A stretch of DNA of 64,000 bases from Chloroflexota bacterium. Lineage in GTDB: Bacteria; Chloroflexota; Limnocylindria; Limnocylindrales; CSP1-4. The DNA lies in the NCBI GenBank assembly GCA_021783095.1, contig JAJXUG010000003.1, forward strand, positions 1 through 64,000. Direction: 5' to 3'. Made by a program: the position numbers and the translations under genes. This document shows, in pieces, positions 18,376 to 27,487 of this stretch. The notes below the pieces were generated by a model, which saw only the letters and a list, made by a program, of their open reading frames with translations, was not told where the DNA came from and searched no databases. How positions within the stretch are numbered: the stretch's first letter is position 1; each line of letters starts with the position of its first letter.

Positions 18376-18501
18376 AGCACGACTACGGAAGCGCCCTGAC
18401 CGGCACGTGCGGGCGAGAGTTGGCCGTCTCGGACCGGAATCGCCGCCAGCGAGTCATCAGCCGCGTGTTCTGCCGATTCCGCCCGTCAGCGTAGTCGTGC
18501 T
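18376..18501. repeat. 126-bp segment bounded by a perfect 12-bp inverted repeat
   Basis: AGCACGACTACG (18376-18387) and its exact reverse complement (18490-18501) bound a GC-rich segment. The right arm lies within the last 15 codons of the methyltransferase-MOSC gene. It may be a long terminator or a small non-autonomous insertion that rewrote the gene's tail. Confidence 0.5.
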
Positions 18502-19797
18502 CTGACTACGTGGCGGAACGCGGTCCGGTCGCGCCGCGGCGTGCTCCACCCGCACCGGCATCCCGGGCCGCACCTCGCCGTCGCGCAGGACCCGGGCGCA
18601 CCAGCGGGTGTCGGCGGGGTTGACCTTGGCGCTGATCCGCGCGATCCGCCGCTCGATGAACCAGTGGGCGATCGTCTGGCAGGGCGTCGTCGGCTTCGTA
18701 AACTCCAGCTCGAGCGCGCCCTCGCCCTCGCCGATGACGAGGCGGTCGCCTTCGCCCAGTGCCGCCCATTCGATCCCGATGAGCGTGAGGTTCTCGCCGA
18801 ACGCGCCCGGGAACGCGGCATGGCCGTCGGCGCGGACCCGCTCGATGGCCTCCTGCGCGTACAGGCACACGGCCTGGTCCGGGCCGCCGTGGACGGGCAC
18901 GGGCTCCGTGTGCGCGTCGTTGTCCAGGCCGACGGGGCCGACGCGGGCCGAATCGACCGGTGCCTTCGGCACCCCGCCCGCGTTGGCATTGACCGAGGCC
19001 ACGATGCCGAGGCTGCCCGGGTTGATGGTCCGGCGCTCGGCCCACAGCAGCTCCGTTTCGTAGGGGAGTTCGACCTCGGGCCGCCCGGCCGTCGTCGGAT
19101 CGTCTCGCAGCGCGGCCGCGACCTCATCCAGCACGGAGGCGCGAACGTCGGCCGGGGCGGCCGCGACGAAACTCACCGACGCGGCACGCTCGAGAACGCC
19201 CTCCGGCGTCAGGACCTGCGCGTGCCGGAACGACGCCGTCTGCCATGGGCCGAACAGCGCGCTCCGCCCGAGGCTGGCGCGCCATGAGCTGTCCCACACT
19301 TGCGGCTCGCCGGACGAAATCCGTCGGACCGCCTCGCCCAGCGCAAGGACCCACGCGACCGACTCATCGCGCATGTTGAACACCAGGGCCACGCGGCCCC
19401 CCGGCCGCAGCACGCGATGCAGCTCGGAGAGCGCACGTGCGGCATCGAACCAGTGGAACGCCTGCGCGATGACGACGGCATCGACCGAGGCGTTCGGCAG
19501 CCCGATCGACTCTGCCGTCCCGCTCACCATCTCCACGCCGGGAACCACGTCCAGCAACTTCAGCCGCATCGCCTCGACCGGCTCCACGGCGAGGATCCGC
19601 GCTCCCGACGGCGCAATCAGGCGTGTCAGCTTGCCGGTGCCCGCGCCCAGCTCGAGCAGCGTGCGCCCGGGCGCCAGGCCCAGTGTCTCGACGATGGCGC
19701 CCACCGCATCCGGCGGGTACGTGGGACGGGCCCGCTCGTAGGCATCGACTCCGGCGGTGAAGCCCTGGGCAGCGGCGGCGTGGATGGGTTCGGTCAT
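18457..19797 (-). CDS. Class I methyltransferase fused to a MOSC domain
   Basis: A 446-residue fusion. Residues 1-260 are a SAM-dependent methyltransferase: GFTAGVDAYERARPTYP, the SAM loop LLELGAGTGKLT, and HWFDAARALSELHRVLRPGG. Residues about 265-420 are a complete MOSC domain: VASVNANAGGVPKAPV, GGPDQAVCLYAQEA, FPGAFGENLTL and TKPTTPCQTI with the conserved Cys. MOSC domains carry sulfur or molybdenum-cofactor-linked chemistry. Both halves are usually separate proteins. The junction is in frame with no stop, and both domains look full length. The last 25 residues are low-complexity and overlap an inverted repeat. A TACAGT box ends 7 nt before the ATG. Confidence 0.82.
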   Translation of the reverse strand: MTEPIHAAAAQGFTAGVDAYERARPTYPPDAVGAIVETLGLAPGRTLLELGAGTGKLTRLIAPSGARILAVEPVEAMRLKLLDVVPGVEMVSGTAESIGLPNASVDAVVIAQAFHWFDAARALSELHRVLRPGGRVALVFNMRDESVAWVLALGEAVRRISSGEPQVWDSSWRASLGRSALFGPWQTASFRHAQVLTPEGVLERAASVSFVAAAPADVRASVLDEVAAALRDDPTTAGRPEVELPYETELLWAERRTINPGSLGIVASVNANAGGVPKAPVDSARVGPVGLDNDAHTEPVPVHGGPDQAVCLYAQEAIERVRADGHAAFPGAFGENLTLIGIEWAALGEGDRLVIGEGEGALELEFTKPTTPCQTIAHWFIERRIARISAKVNPADTRWCARVLRDGEVRPGMPVRVEHAAARPDRVPPRSQSTTTLTGGIGRTRG

Positions 19798-19804
19798 GGC
19801 CGCG

Positions 19805-19810
19805 ACTGTA
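19805..19810 (-). promoter_or_regulatory. -10 box for the methyltransferase-MOSC gene (leaderless)
   Basis: Minus-strand TACAGT is followed by seven bases and ATG at 19797. This makes the gene independent of the microcompartment operon ending 46 bp upstream. Confidence 0.5.
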
Positions 19811-19843
19811 GACCACTCCCCACGGGCGTGGCCGGACCGGCGG

Positions 19844-20185
19844 TCAGCCCGCGGTCGTGCTGCGCTTGCGCGGGGGCCTCGATGTCCTCGACCCGGCCGA
19901 GGTAGCCGCGGCAGCGGCAGGTCCCTCGACAGCGTCCACGATCCCCACGACCACCGCTCGCAGCGGGCCGTACGCCGCCCCGACGATCTGGCGCGCGCTG
20001 GAGCCCTCGTCGAGCACGAGCACGGTCTCGCCGGCGCCGGCGCCCACCGTGTCGACCGCGATCAGGTAGCCGCCAGCCTCGCGCCCGTCGGGCTCGAGCA
20101 GGTCCACCAGCAGCAGGGTCCGGCCGTCGAAGATCGGCGAGGCAATCGTGGAGACGACGGTGCCGACGACCTTCGCGAGCTTCAT
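19844..20185 (-). CDS. Microcompartment pentameric vertex protein (BMC-P, EutN/CcmL) 3
   Basis: A 113-residue EutN/CcmL-fold protein that caps shell vertices as a pentamer. MKLAKVVGTVVSTIASP, LLLVDLLEPDGREAGGYLIA, VDTVGAGAGETVLV and GSSARQ are the family landmarks, and it ends the fold at VVGIVDAVEG. An unusual 20-odd residue Ala/Ser/Arg tail follows. It is the last gene of the operon, overlapping the previous vertex gene by 4 bp. Confidence 0.93.
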   Translation of the reverse strand: MKLAKVVGTVVSTIASPIFDGRTLLLVDLLEPDGREAGGYLIAVDTVGAGAGETVLVLDEGSSARQIVGAAYGPLRAVVVGIVDAVEGPAAAAATSAGSRTSRPPRKRSTTAG

Positions 20186-20457
20186 CGCCCCAGCCCCTCG
20201 ACCGCGTCCACGATCCCGACGATCGCATGGTCCACGGGCACGAACCGGTTCGGCATCGCCTCGGCCGCCTCGCGGGCGCCGACGATGTAGACGAGCTGCC
20301 CGGGGCCGGCCGTCTCCAGCGCATCCGCAGCGACCACCGGCTGGCCGGTGGGCTCGAGCTTGCGCGTCAGCGGCTGGACGATGAGCAGGCGCACGCCCTC
20401 CATGTTGGGCGCCTTGATCGTGGCCACGACCGTCCCGGTCACGCGCGCGAGCTGCAC
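20182..20457 (-). CDS. Microcompartment pentameric vertex protein (BMC-P) 2
   Basis: A 91-residue EutN/CcmL-fold protein (MQLARVTGTVVATIKAP, LLIVQPLTRKLEPTG, VVAADALETAGPGQLVYIV, ending AIVGIVDAVEGLGR). It lacks the VDTVGAG..GSSAR form seen in its two paralogues (ALETAGPG and AREAA instead), so it may fill a distinct vertex position. It lies 2 bp after the BMC-T gene and overlaps the next vertex gene by 4 bp. Confidence 0.92.
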   Translation of the reverse strand: MQLARVTGTVVATIKAPNMEGVRLLIVQPLTRKLEPTGQPVVAADALETAGPGQLVYIVGAREAAEAMPNRFVPVDHAIVGIVDAVEGLGR

Positions 20458-20459
20458 CG

Positions 20460-21098
20460 CTACGCCTCCCGCCCCACCCGGTCCGCGAACCGCGGCGCCG
20501 CCTCGAGCTCCGCGCGCATCCCGGGGTGGAGCTGCGCGATCACGCGCGCCACCGGCGACCGCCCGCCCGGCACCGCGCCCGCTCCCGCCAGCCCGTCCTC
20601 GACCCGCTCGACCGCGATGGCGACCGCGGCCTCCACGTCGGCCACCGTCCCGTCGAACAGCAGGTAGCCCCTGCCGCCGAGGCCGTCTCCGAGCCGCAGC
20701 TCCAGGAGCTCGACGCTCGCGCCCTTCACCCCGGCGTCGGCAGCCTGGATCGTCGCCGCGACGGTCACCGTCTCCACGATGCCCAGCGCCTCGCCGGCTC
20801 CGCCACGCCGCACGCCGCGCAGCGCCGCCACCACCTGGCCGTGCACGTGGGGCAGGAACACCGAGTCCACGAGAGACGGCTCGCCGACCGCGAGCCCGGC
20901 CGCCAGCGCCTCCTCGACGTCGGCGACCTCGCCCGTGACGAGGACCAGGTACTTGCCCGGGTGGATCGTGCCGGCGCGCAGCACCTCGACGGGCGCGCGC
21001 TTGACCATCGCGTCGCCCGCCTCGATGCCGACGGCGATCGACGCGAGCTCAATCAGGGCCAGCGCCGGCTGGAACGAGGGCCGGGGTGACTCGGTCAC
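20460..21098 (-). CDS. Microcompartment trimeric shell protein (tandem BMC, BMC-T) 2
   Basis: A 212-residue protein with two fused BMC domains. The first is residues about 10-95 (ALIELASIAVGIEAGDAMVK, LVTGEVADVEEALAAG). The second is about 105-185 (EALGIVETVTVAATIQAADAG, LFDGTVADVEAAVAIA). Trimers tile as pseudohexamers in the shell and often carry a wide or gated pore. I set the start at GTG 21098, two bases after the aldehyde dehydrogenase stop; the upstream frame is antisense-type noise. A roughly 30-residue Pro/Arg-rich C-terminal tail follows the fold. Confidence 0.9.
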   Translation of the reverse strand: MTESPRPSFQPALALIELASIAVGIEAGDAMVKRAPVEVLRAGTIHPGKYLVLVTGEVADVEEALAAGLAVGEPSLVDSVFLPHVHGQVVAALRGVRRGGAGEALGIVETVTVAATIQAADAGVKGASVELLELRLGDGLGGRGYLLFDGTVADVEAAVAIAVERVEDGLAGAGAVPGGRSPVARVIAQLHPGMRAELEAAPRFADRVGREA

Positions 21099-21100
21099 GG

Positions 21101-22552
21101 TCAGACGATCCGCAGCGCGCCCACGACGGTGATCCGCCGCTCGCGCGAGAAGGTCCGCGGCCTGGTCATTCCGTCGCCAGAGGGGGAGGCGATCGACATC
21201 GTGGCGAAGCCCTCGCCGCCCTCGCCGAGGCCGCTGTAGTTGGGCCCGTTGGCCACGAAGATCGAGCAGTTCATCGCCCGCGCCATGCGGGTGATCGTCT
21301 CGACGTTCGTCGAGTGGATGGACGCCGTGTGCCGGAAGCCGTGCTCGGAGCGGACCGCCAGGTCGATCGCCGCGGCCACGTCGGGGACGCGGACCACCGG
21401 GAGCACCGGCATCATCTGCTCGGTCCACACGAGGCTGTGCTCGACCGGGACCTCGGCCACGAGCAGCCGCGGCTCGACGGACGGCCGCACGCCGATCTCC
21501 GCGAGGATGCGCGCCGCATCGCGCCCCACCCAGGCCGTGTTGACGTGGCCGGGCTTCCCCGGCGCCCCGAGCTCGCTGAAGATCACGCGCTCCAGGCGCC
21601 GCAGCTCGTGCTCGGCGAGCACATAGGCGCCGTTGGCCGCCATCGCCCGCACCAGCCGGTCGGCGATCGAGGCGACCGCGATCGCGGTCTTCTCGTCGGT
21701 GCACACGATGTTGTTGTCGAACGAGGCGCCCCGGACGATGTCGGCGCCCGCCTTCTCGACGTCGGCGGTCTCGTCGACCACCGCCGGCGGGTTGCCGGGG
21801 CCGGCCGTGATGGCGCGCTTGTCCGTCTTGAGGGCCTCGCGGACGACGCCCGGGCCCCCGGTCACCAGCAGCACCCGCACGTCGGGGTGCGCCATGAGCG
21901 CTCGGGCGCTCTCGATCGTCGGCTCCGCGACCGACGTGACGTAGTTCGCCGGGCCGCCGGCGCGCACGATCGCGCGGTTGATGAGCCGGACGACCGCGTT
22001 CGAGGTCCGCCGCGCGGACGGGTGCGCGTTGAACACGACGGCGTTGCCGGCCGACACGATCGAGATGGTGTTGTTGATGATCGTCGCGGCCGGGTTGGTG
22101 ACCGGCGTGATCGACCCGACGACGCCGAACGGCGCCCACTCGGTGATCATCATCCCGTTGCGCCCCGAGACCGCGAGCACCTCGAGGTCCTCGGGGCCGG
22201 CCGTCTTCGCCGCCACGAGCCGGTTCTTCACGATCTTGTCGTCGACGCGCCCGAGGCCCGTCTCCTCGACGGCGAGCCGCGCCAGCGGCTCCGCCTGCTC
22301 GAGCGCCGCGCGTCGCACGGCCTCGATGAGCACCTTGCGCCGGTCGGGGTCGAGCCGGTGGTCGCGGAACGCATTCCGGGCCGCGGCGACGGCCTCGTTC
22401 AGGGTGGCGAACACGCCGTCGCCCACCTGCGCCGCTGCCGGCGCGGCCAGCTCCTGCTGCACCGCCATGCGGCGGGCCAGCTGCGGCCCGGGCTCGCCGA
22501 CCCGACGGCGGACCCGCTCGATGATGTCGGTGACTTCGCGTTCGTCGACCAC
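21101..22552 (-). CDS. Acylating (CoA-dependent) aldehyde dehydrogenase, PduP/EutE-like, microcompartment cargo
   Basis: A 483-residue aldehyde dehydrogenase that converts an aldehyde, NAD+ and CoA to acyl-CoA. The NIVCTDEK segment holds the catalytic Cys, and the NPAATIINNT and GGPGVVREAL blocks match the EutE/PduP branch, which uses CoA instead of water. The first 20 residues (MVDEREVTDIIERVRRRVGE) form an amphipathic helix followed by a Pro/Ala-rich spacer, the layout of an encapsulation peptide. In this operon its likely substrate is the acetaldehyde released by DeoC. It starts one base after the BMC-P 1 stop. Confidence 0.92.
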   Translation of the reverse strand: MVDEREVTDIIERVRRRVGEPGPQLARRMAVQQELAAPAAAQVGDGVFATLNEAVAAARNAFRDHRLDPDRRKVLIEAVRRAALEQAEPLARLAVEETGLGRVDDKIVKNRLVAAKTAGPEDLEVLAVSGRNGMMITEWAPFGVVGSITPVTNPAATIINNTISIVSAGNAVVFNAHPSARRTSNAVVRLINRAIVRAGGPANYVTSVAEPTIESARALMAHPDVRVLLVTGGPGVVREALKTDKRAITAGPGNPPAVVDETADVEKAGADIVRGASFDNNIVCTDEKTAIAVASIADRLVRAMAANGAYVLAEHELRRLERVIFSELGAPGKPGHVNTAWVGRDAARILAEIGVRPSVEPRLLVAEVPVEHSLVWTEQMMPVLPVVRVPDVAAAIDLAVRSEHGFRHTASIHSTNVETITRMARAMNCSIFVANGPNYSGLGEGGEGFATMSIASPSGDGMTRPRTFSRERRITVVGALRIV

Positions 22553-22553
22553 G

Positions 22554-22841
22554 TTACTTGTGATAGACCTCCGAGCCGCCGACTTCCCAGGTGTCGACGA
22601 TGGCCATGATCACCGCGTCGCACGGGCGGTCCCGCGTGACCTCGGTCTGGCGCGCCGAGCTGCCGCTCGCGTAGAGCACGATCTCGCCGACGCCGGCGCC
22701 CACCGTGTCCACGCCCACGACATAGCCGCCCGTGGGCTTGTTGTCGACGCCCAGCTGCTGCACGACGAGCAGCCGCCACCCCTCCATGAGGGGCTCCTTG
22801 CGGCTTGCGACGACGGTCCCCGCGATCCGTCCCAGAAGCAT
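22554..22841 (-). CDS. Microcompartment pentameric vertex protein (BMC-P) 1
   Basis: A 95-residue EutN/CcmL-fold protein: [51 protein letters not shown] and [12 protein letters not shown], ending IVDTWEVGG. It is followed one base later by the aldehyde dehydrogenase and preceded by an 85-bp gap after the BMC-H gene. It is the most canonical of the three vertex paralogues. Confidence 0.94.
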   Translation of the reverse strand: MLLGRIAGTVVASRKEPLMEGWRLLVVQQLGVDNKPTGGYVVGVDTVGAGVGEIVLYASGSSARQTEVTRDRPCDAVIMAIVDTWEVGGSEVYHK

Positions 22842-22926
22842 GGTTCACTCCCGCCGGGCCGGGAGCGGTCCGCGGCCGGTCGCCCGGCCGAGCCGCCCCC
22901 GGAGGGGTCCTGCTGGCAGCCTCGCG

Positions 22927-23232
<306 letters not shown>

Positions 23233-23302
23233 CGGACCCTCTCCGTGTGCTGCGTGCTCCGGCCGGCCGGGTGGCCGCCGGGTGGATGTGCTGGTGTGTC
23301 GT

Positions 23303-23918
23303 CTACGCCTTGGCGTCGCGGCCCTCGATCGCCTCGATGGCGGCCACGGCGGCCCGCCAGGCGACGTCGATGTCGGCCTCCTCGCCGCCCAGGTAGACCC
23401 GGCCCATCGAGCCGAATGACCGGACCTCGAGGATGTTGATCCTCGCTGCCTTCTCCGCCTCATTGGCGGCCAGCGGCGCGTAGGCCGCCGGCTCCATCTC
23501 GAGGACGTAGAGCGTCTGGCCGCCGATGATCATCTGGCCGTGCCGCGTCCGGTTGATCAGCTGGGCCTGGTGGTCGTCGATGCGCCGGATGATCTGGCTC
23601 GAGAGGATGCGCGGCTTGATGCGCGCGGTCTCCTCCACGCCCAGCTCGGCGAGGATGGCGGCGCCCGCCGCCCGCACCTCCGCCTGCGAGGGCGAGTGGA
23701 TCTCGAGCAGGCCGAAGTAGCGCTCGATGATCTGCATCCCGGGCTTCACCGAGGTGCTCTTGAGCGCGATGTCGGTGAGGCGGTTGATCTCGATCCCCGG
23801 GGACACCTCGATGTACAGCGAGGCGTCGCCCGGCAGCGGCAGGAAGCCCTGCGCGACGGTGCCGAGGAACGCGGCGTACTGCGCCTGGAGGCTGTCCAGG
23901 AAGCAGTAGGCCCGCAGG

Positions 23919-23932
<14 letters not shown>
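23303..23932 (-). CDS. Microcompartment trimeric shell protein (permuted tandem BMC, BMC-T) 1
   Basis: A 209-residue protein with two BMC-like repeats. One lies around residues 38-97 ([37 protein letters not shown]). The other lies around 143-205 ([35 protein letters not shown]). Each repeat is preceded by a strand-helix segment that usually comes last, which suggests circular permutation. I recognise this type from actinobacterial and SPU-class loci. The GTG start at 23932 has GGGAGG upstream. It overlaps the deoC 3' end by 14 bp. Confidence 0.85.
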
Positions 23933-24796
<864 letters not shown>

Positions 24797-24800
<4 letters not shown>

Positions 24801-25441
24801 CGCTTGGGGTCCTCTGCCGATGGGCTGCGGTACTGCTGCTCGATCTGGGTGATCTTGGCGACGCGCCGGCCGTGCCGTTCCGCGCCCCACGGGGTGGCGA
24901 GGAACGTGTCGACGATCTCGAGGGCCAGGCCCTCGCCGATCATCCGCGCGCCGAGGGTCAGCACGTTGGCGTAGTTGTGCTCGCGCGCGTTGCGCGCCAT
25001 CGAGGTGTCGTGGGCGTTGGCCGCGCGCACGCCGGGGACCTTGTTCGCGGCCATGGCGGAGCCGATGCCGGCGCCGTCGATGACGATCCCCGTCGCGCAG
25101 GCGCCGGTCGAGACGAGGCGCGCGACGACGTGGGCGAAGTCGGGGTAGTCGACCGCCTCCGTCCGGTTCGTGCCGCAGTCGGTCACGCCGAACCCCTGCT
25201 CGGTGAGGTGCTTCACGATGACCGCCTTGAGGGCCACGCCGCCGTGGTCGGCGCCGATCGCGATGGTCTTGGCGTCACCGGCGGGCGCGACGGGCGCCGG
25301 CGCGGGCGTCCCGGCCGGCGCCGCCGGCACGCTTCCCGTGCTCGGCGCGGCGACCGCCTGGCCCCCGGCCTCGACGGCCTCGAGCGCGCGCTCGACCAGC
25401 TGCCGGATCACGGCGGGATCGGGGGTGTGGGACTCAGCCAT
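24797..25441 (-). CDS. rpiB: RpiB/LacAB-type sugar-phosphate isomerase, microcompartment cargo
   Basis: A 214-residue protein. Residues 8-26 ([19 protein letters not shown]) form a predicted encapsulation helix, followed by an Ala/Pro linker to about residue 57, then a full RpiB fold ([41 protein letters not shown]). RpiB interconverts ribose-5- and ribulose-5-phosphate. The active-site Cys of E. coli RpiB (ILICGTGVG) aligns with Asp here (IVIDGAGIG), while both His (ADHGG and EHNYAN) remain. So the substrate or mechanism may differ. It is the first enzyme gene after the regulator, overlapping it by 8 bp. Confidence 0.9.
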
Positions 25442-26405
25442 GGACGAGCACCCATTCGGCGGTGGACTCGTCGCAGGCGATGACGCTCAAGATGCCCGCC
25501 CTGATCGCGGCGAGCGCGATCGGACCGCGCCCCGCGCCCGCGGCGATGCCCATCCGGAGCGGCTTCTGTGCGAGGTCGGCGAGCGACAGGCCGACTGTGC
25601 GGGCGTCGAGCTCGGGCCAGACGATGACCCCGTTGTCGTCGAGGAACCGGCCGATCACGTCTCCAGCCGCACCCATGCTGCGCAACCGGGCCTGCTCAGC
25701 TTCGTCGACGAAGCCGGACGCGAGATGCGGGCTGTCCGCGGCGGGGATGCCGAGCCCGAAGACCGCGCTGGTCGCCGAGCGAGCGAGGTCGATGGTCTCG
25801 CGGATCGCGGGGTCGTTCACGAGCGCGTCCCGGAGGGCAGCGCTGCCCACGATCGCAGGTGCCGCGATGCCGTGGAACGAGGCGCCAGACGTGCTGGCGA
25901 AGCGCTCCAGGATCTCGCCCACGCGGGTGGGCTGATTCGAGCGGGACGCCGCCCCGTTGAGCTGCACGACCGCGGCGGCCGACGTCCAGCCCTGCGGCAG
26001 CCGCCGCGCGACGGCGAGCATCGTCCGGCCCCAGGACACGCCGATGACACCCGTGGGGCGCCGCTGCGCGAGGAAATCCGCGGCGAGTTCCGCAACAGCG
26101 TCACGAGCGAGGTCGTCCGCTGCCTCGCTGGACGCGGCGGCGGGCACATCCGCCACGAGGGCTGCGGCGAGCCCGAAGCGCTCGACCAGGCGGTCCTCGA
26201 GATCAACGAGGCGAGCGGCGGGATGCACGACCTCGATGCGGACGATCGACTCGTCCAGCGCGCGGTCCAGCAGCCGGCCCACGGCAAAGCGGCTGAGCCC
26301 GAGCTGTTCCCCGATCTGCGCCTGACTGAGATGCATCCGGTAGTAGAGCTGCGCGATCCGCACCAGCAGCCGCACGTCTCCGGGGCTGCCGCGCTTGGCG
26401 ACCAC
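25434..26405 (-). CDS. SorC/DeoR-type sugar-phosphate-responsive regulator of the microcompartment operon
   Basis: A 323-residue regulator with an N-terminal helix-turn-helix (YYRMHLSQAQIGEQLGLSRF, AVGRLLDRALDE) and a SorC-type sugar-binding domain (GVSWGRTMLAVARRLP, VFGLGIPAAD, and GIAAGAGRGPIALAAIRAGI near the C-terminus, which binds the phosphate). Members bind sugar phosphates such as deoxyribose-5-phosphate and usually repress their own operon. I chose GTG 26405, which follows GGAGG; an upstream GTG at 26429 would add eight residues. It lies at the head of the operon, directly behind the promoter and paired half-sites. Confidence 0.87.
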   Translation of the reverse strand: MVAKRGSPGDVRLLVRIAQLYYRMHLSQAQIGEQLGLSRFAVGRLLDRALDESIVRIEVVHPAARLVDLEDRLVERFGLAAALVADVPAAASSEAADDLARDAVAELAADFLAQRRPTGVIGVSWGRTMLAVARRLPQGWTSAAAVVQLNGAASRSNQPTRVGEILERFASTSGASFHGIAAPAIVGSAALRDALVNDPAIRETIDLARSATSAVFGLGIPAADSPHLASGFVDEAEQARLRSMGAAGDVIGRFLDDNGVIVWPELDARTVGLSLADLAQKPLRMGIAAGAGRGPIALAAIRAGILSVIACDESTAEWVLVHG

Positions 26406-26428
26406 GCATCCTCCGCTTCGAGAGCGCA

Positions 26429-26457
26429 CATATGAGCGTTCGCATACTCATATGAGC
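26429..26457. promoter_or_regulatory. Paired operator half-sites for the SorC-type regulator
   Basis: CATATGAGC occurs at 26429-26437 and again at 26449-26457, exactly 20 bp apart (two helical turns). The second copy lies in a perfect 10-bp palindrome, CTCATATGAG (26447-26456). The first is a one-mismatch version (CACATATGAG). These AT-rich sites stand out in very GC-rich surroundings and sit just downstream of the predicted transcription start, a typical repressor position. Confidence 0.65.
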
Positions 26458-26467
26458 ACCTCGATAG

Positions 26468-26496
26468 ACAGTAGGGCTCTGGACGCCGTGTGTCAA
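26468..26496 (-). promoter_or_regulatory. Promoter of the microcompartment operon
   Basis: On the minus strand a perfect TTGACA -35 (26496-26491) is followed by 17 bases and TACTGT (26473-26468) as a weak -10. Transcription would begin near 26461 and run through the operator pair into the regulator gene. Confidence 0.6.
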
Positions 26497-26582
26497 GAGG
26501 GCAACTGGATGGAAGGCAGTCCGTCGCGTGATCTTGCGGACCGCCCCTCTGTGCAGTCGGCGTCGGTCCGCCGCTCCCGACG

Positions 26583-27062
26583 CTACTCGAGAGCCCTCTT
26601 GATCACGGCTGCGTTCGCCGCCAGCTCATCGAAGGCGGGCGCTGGTCGCTGCCAGGCCGGCGAGTCGAGACTGAAGCCATCGCCGACGGTCCTCGCGAAC
26701 ACGTGAAGGTGCGCGTGGAAGACCTCCTGGAATGCCGCCTCACCGTCTGCGTAGAACAGGTTGATGCCTTCGCAAGGCAGGCCCGACGAGCGCAGGGCGC
26801 CCGCGAGCCGCTGGGCGACGACGAACACGTGCGCCGCGAGGTCTGGCGGAACCTCGCCCAGGAACGCGTGGTGCTCGTTCGGGATCACGAGGAGGTGGCC
26901 CGGCGTGACCGGCTCGCGCACCAGGAACGCCATCACGCGCTCGTCCCGATACACGGCCGCCGCCCGGGCCTCGCCCGCCACGATCTGGCAGAAGACGCAC
27001 TCGGTCGCGGCGCGGTCCTCGCTCGTGGTCCCATCCGTCGGGACAACCGGCTCGCTCGCCAC
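26583..27062 (-). CDS. HIT family nucleotide hydrolase/transferase
   Basis: A 159-residue histidine-triad protein. The triad reads HAHLHVFAR, with the nucleophilic His second. CVFCQIVAGE gives the Cys pair of the Hint-like zinc site. PGHLLVIPNEHH is the usual phosphate-side motif. HIT proteins hydrolyse AMP-linked substrates, but the natural substrate is not readable here. The GTG start is at 27062. It lies upstream of the microcompartment promoter on the same strand with a 150-bp gap, so it is probably a separate unit. Confidence 0.9.
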   Translation of the reverse strand: MASEPVVPTDGTTSEDRAATECVFCQIVAGEARAAAVYRDERVMAFLVREPVTPGHLLVIPNEHHAFLGEVPPDLAAHVFVVAQRLAGALRSSGLPCEGINLFYADGEAAFQEVFHAHLHVFARTVGDGFSLDSPAWQRPAPAFDELAANAAVIKRALE

Positions 27063-27487
27063 GCCTCGACCCCCCGTTCGCAGTGGTGCGACCTCATCGG
27101 GCGGGCCGCCACCTCTCCACTATCGGTGGAGGACCGGGCCCGCGCAAGTGCTCGCGAGCGGGAACGTCGAAGGACCGCCTCCTGGTCACGACCGTCCCGC
27201 CCTTGTGGCGCAGCCTGGGCTCGGAATCAACCGTCTGTCCGGCCTTGTTGGCGGACTGGCAAACCTCGGGGGTTCTTTCCATGTGGAGCGGTTGGGCGGT
27301 CGACTGGGCACCCGCGCTCTGAGGTGGGGCGATGGGCGGCAACCGCGTCGCACCGGGGGCTGGCTTGCAGTCGGCGCCGGCTTCGGACGAGCCCGTCCGA
27401 CCGGGGCTTGACGCGACGCGCCGCAGGGATACTCTAACGGCGTTCGACTCTGAACAGGTTAGAGTCTAAGTCTTCTGGAGTCGACAG
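27063..27487. other. Intergenic region between divergent HIT and AAA genes
   Basis: No coding sequence can be supported here. The right-hand 60 bases turn AT-rich and hold the AAA gene's promoter and inverted repeats. The left 360 bases show nothing I can name beyond GC-rich, non-repetitive sequence. Confidence 0.4.
27427..27471 (+). promoter_or_regulatory. AAA-gene promoter overlapped by inverted repeats
   Basis: A possible -10, TACTCT (27432-27437), overlaps ACTCTAAC (27433-27440), which pairs with GTTAGAGT (27460-27467). A second palindrome, TTAGA-G-TCTAA, lies at 27461-27471. A TTGACG -35-like element is about 16 bases upstream. This layout suits an autoregulatory operator or a 5' leader hairpin. 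GGAG lies just before the start codon. Confidence 0.5.

Noticed and set aside
19797-19844. Treating the methyltransferase-MOSC gene as the last gene of the microcompartment operon
   Set aside because: It has its own TACAGT box placed for leaderless initiation in the 46-bp gap, and no functional link.
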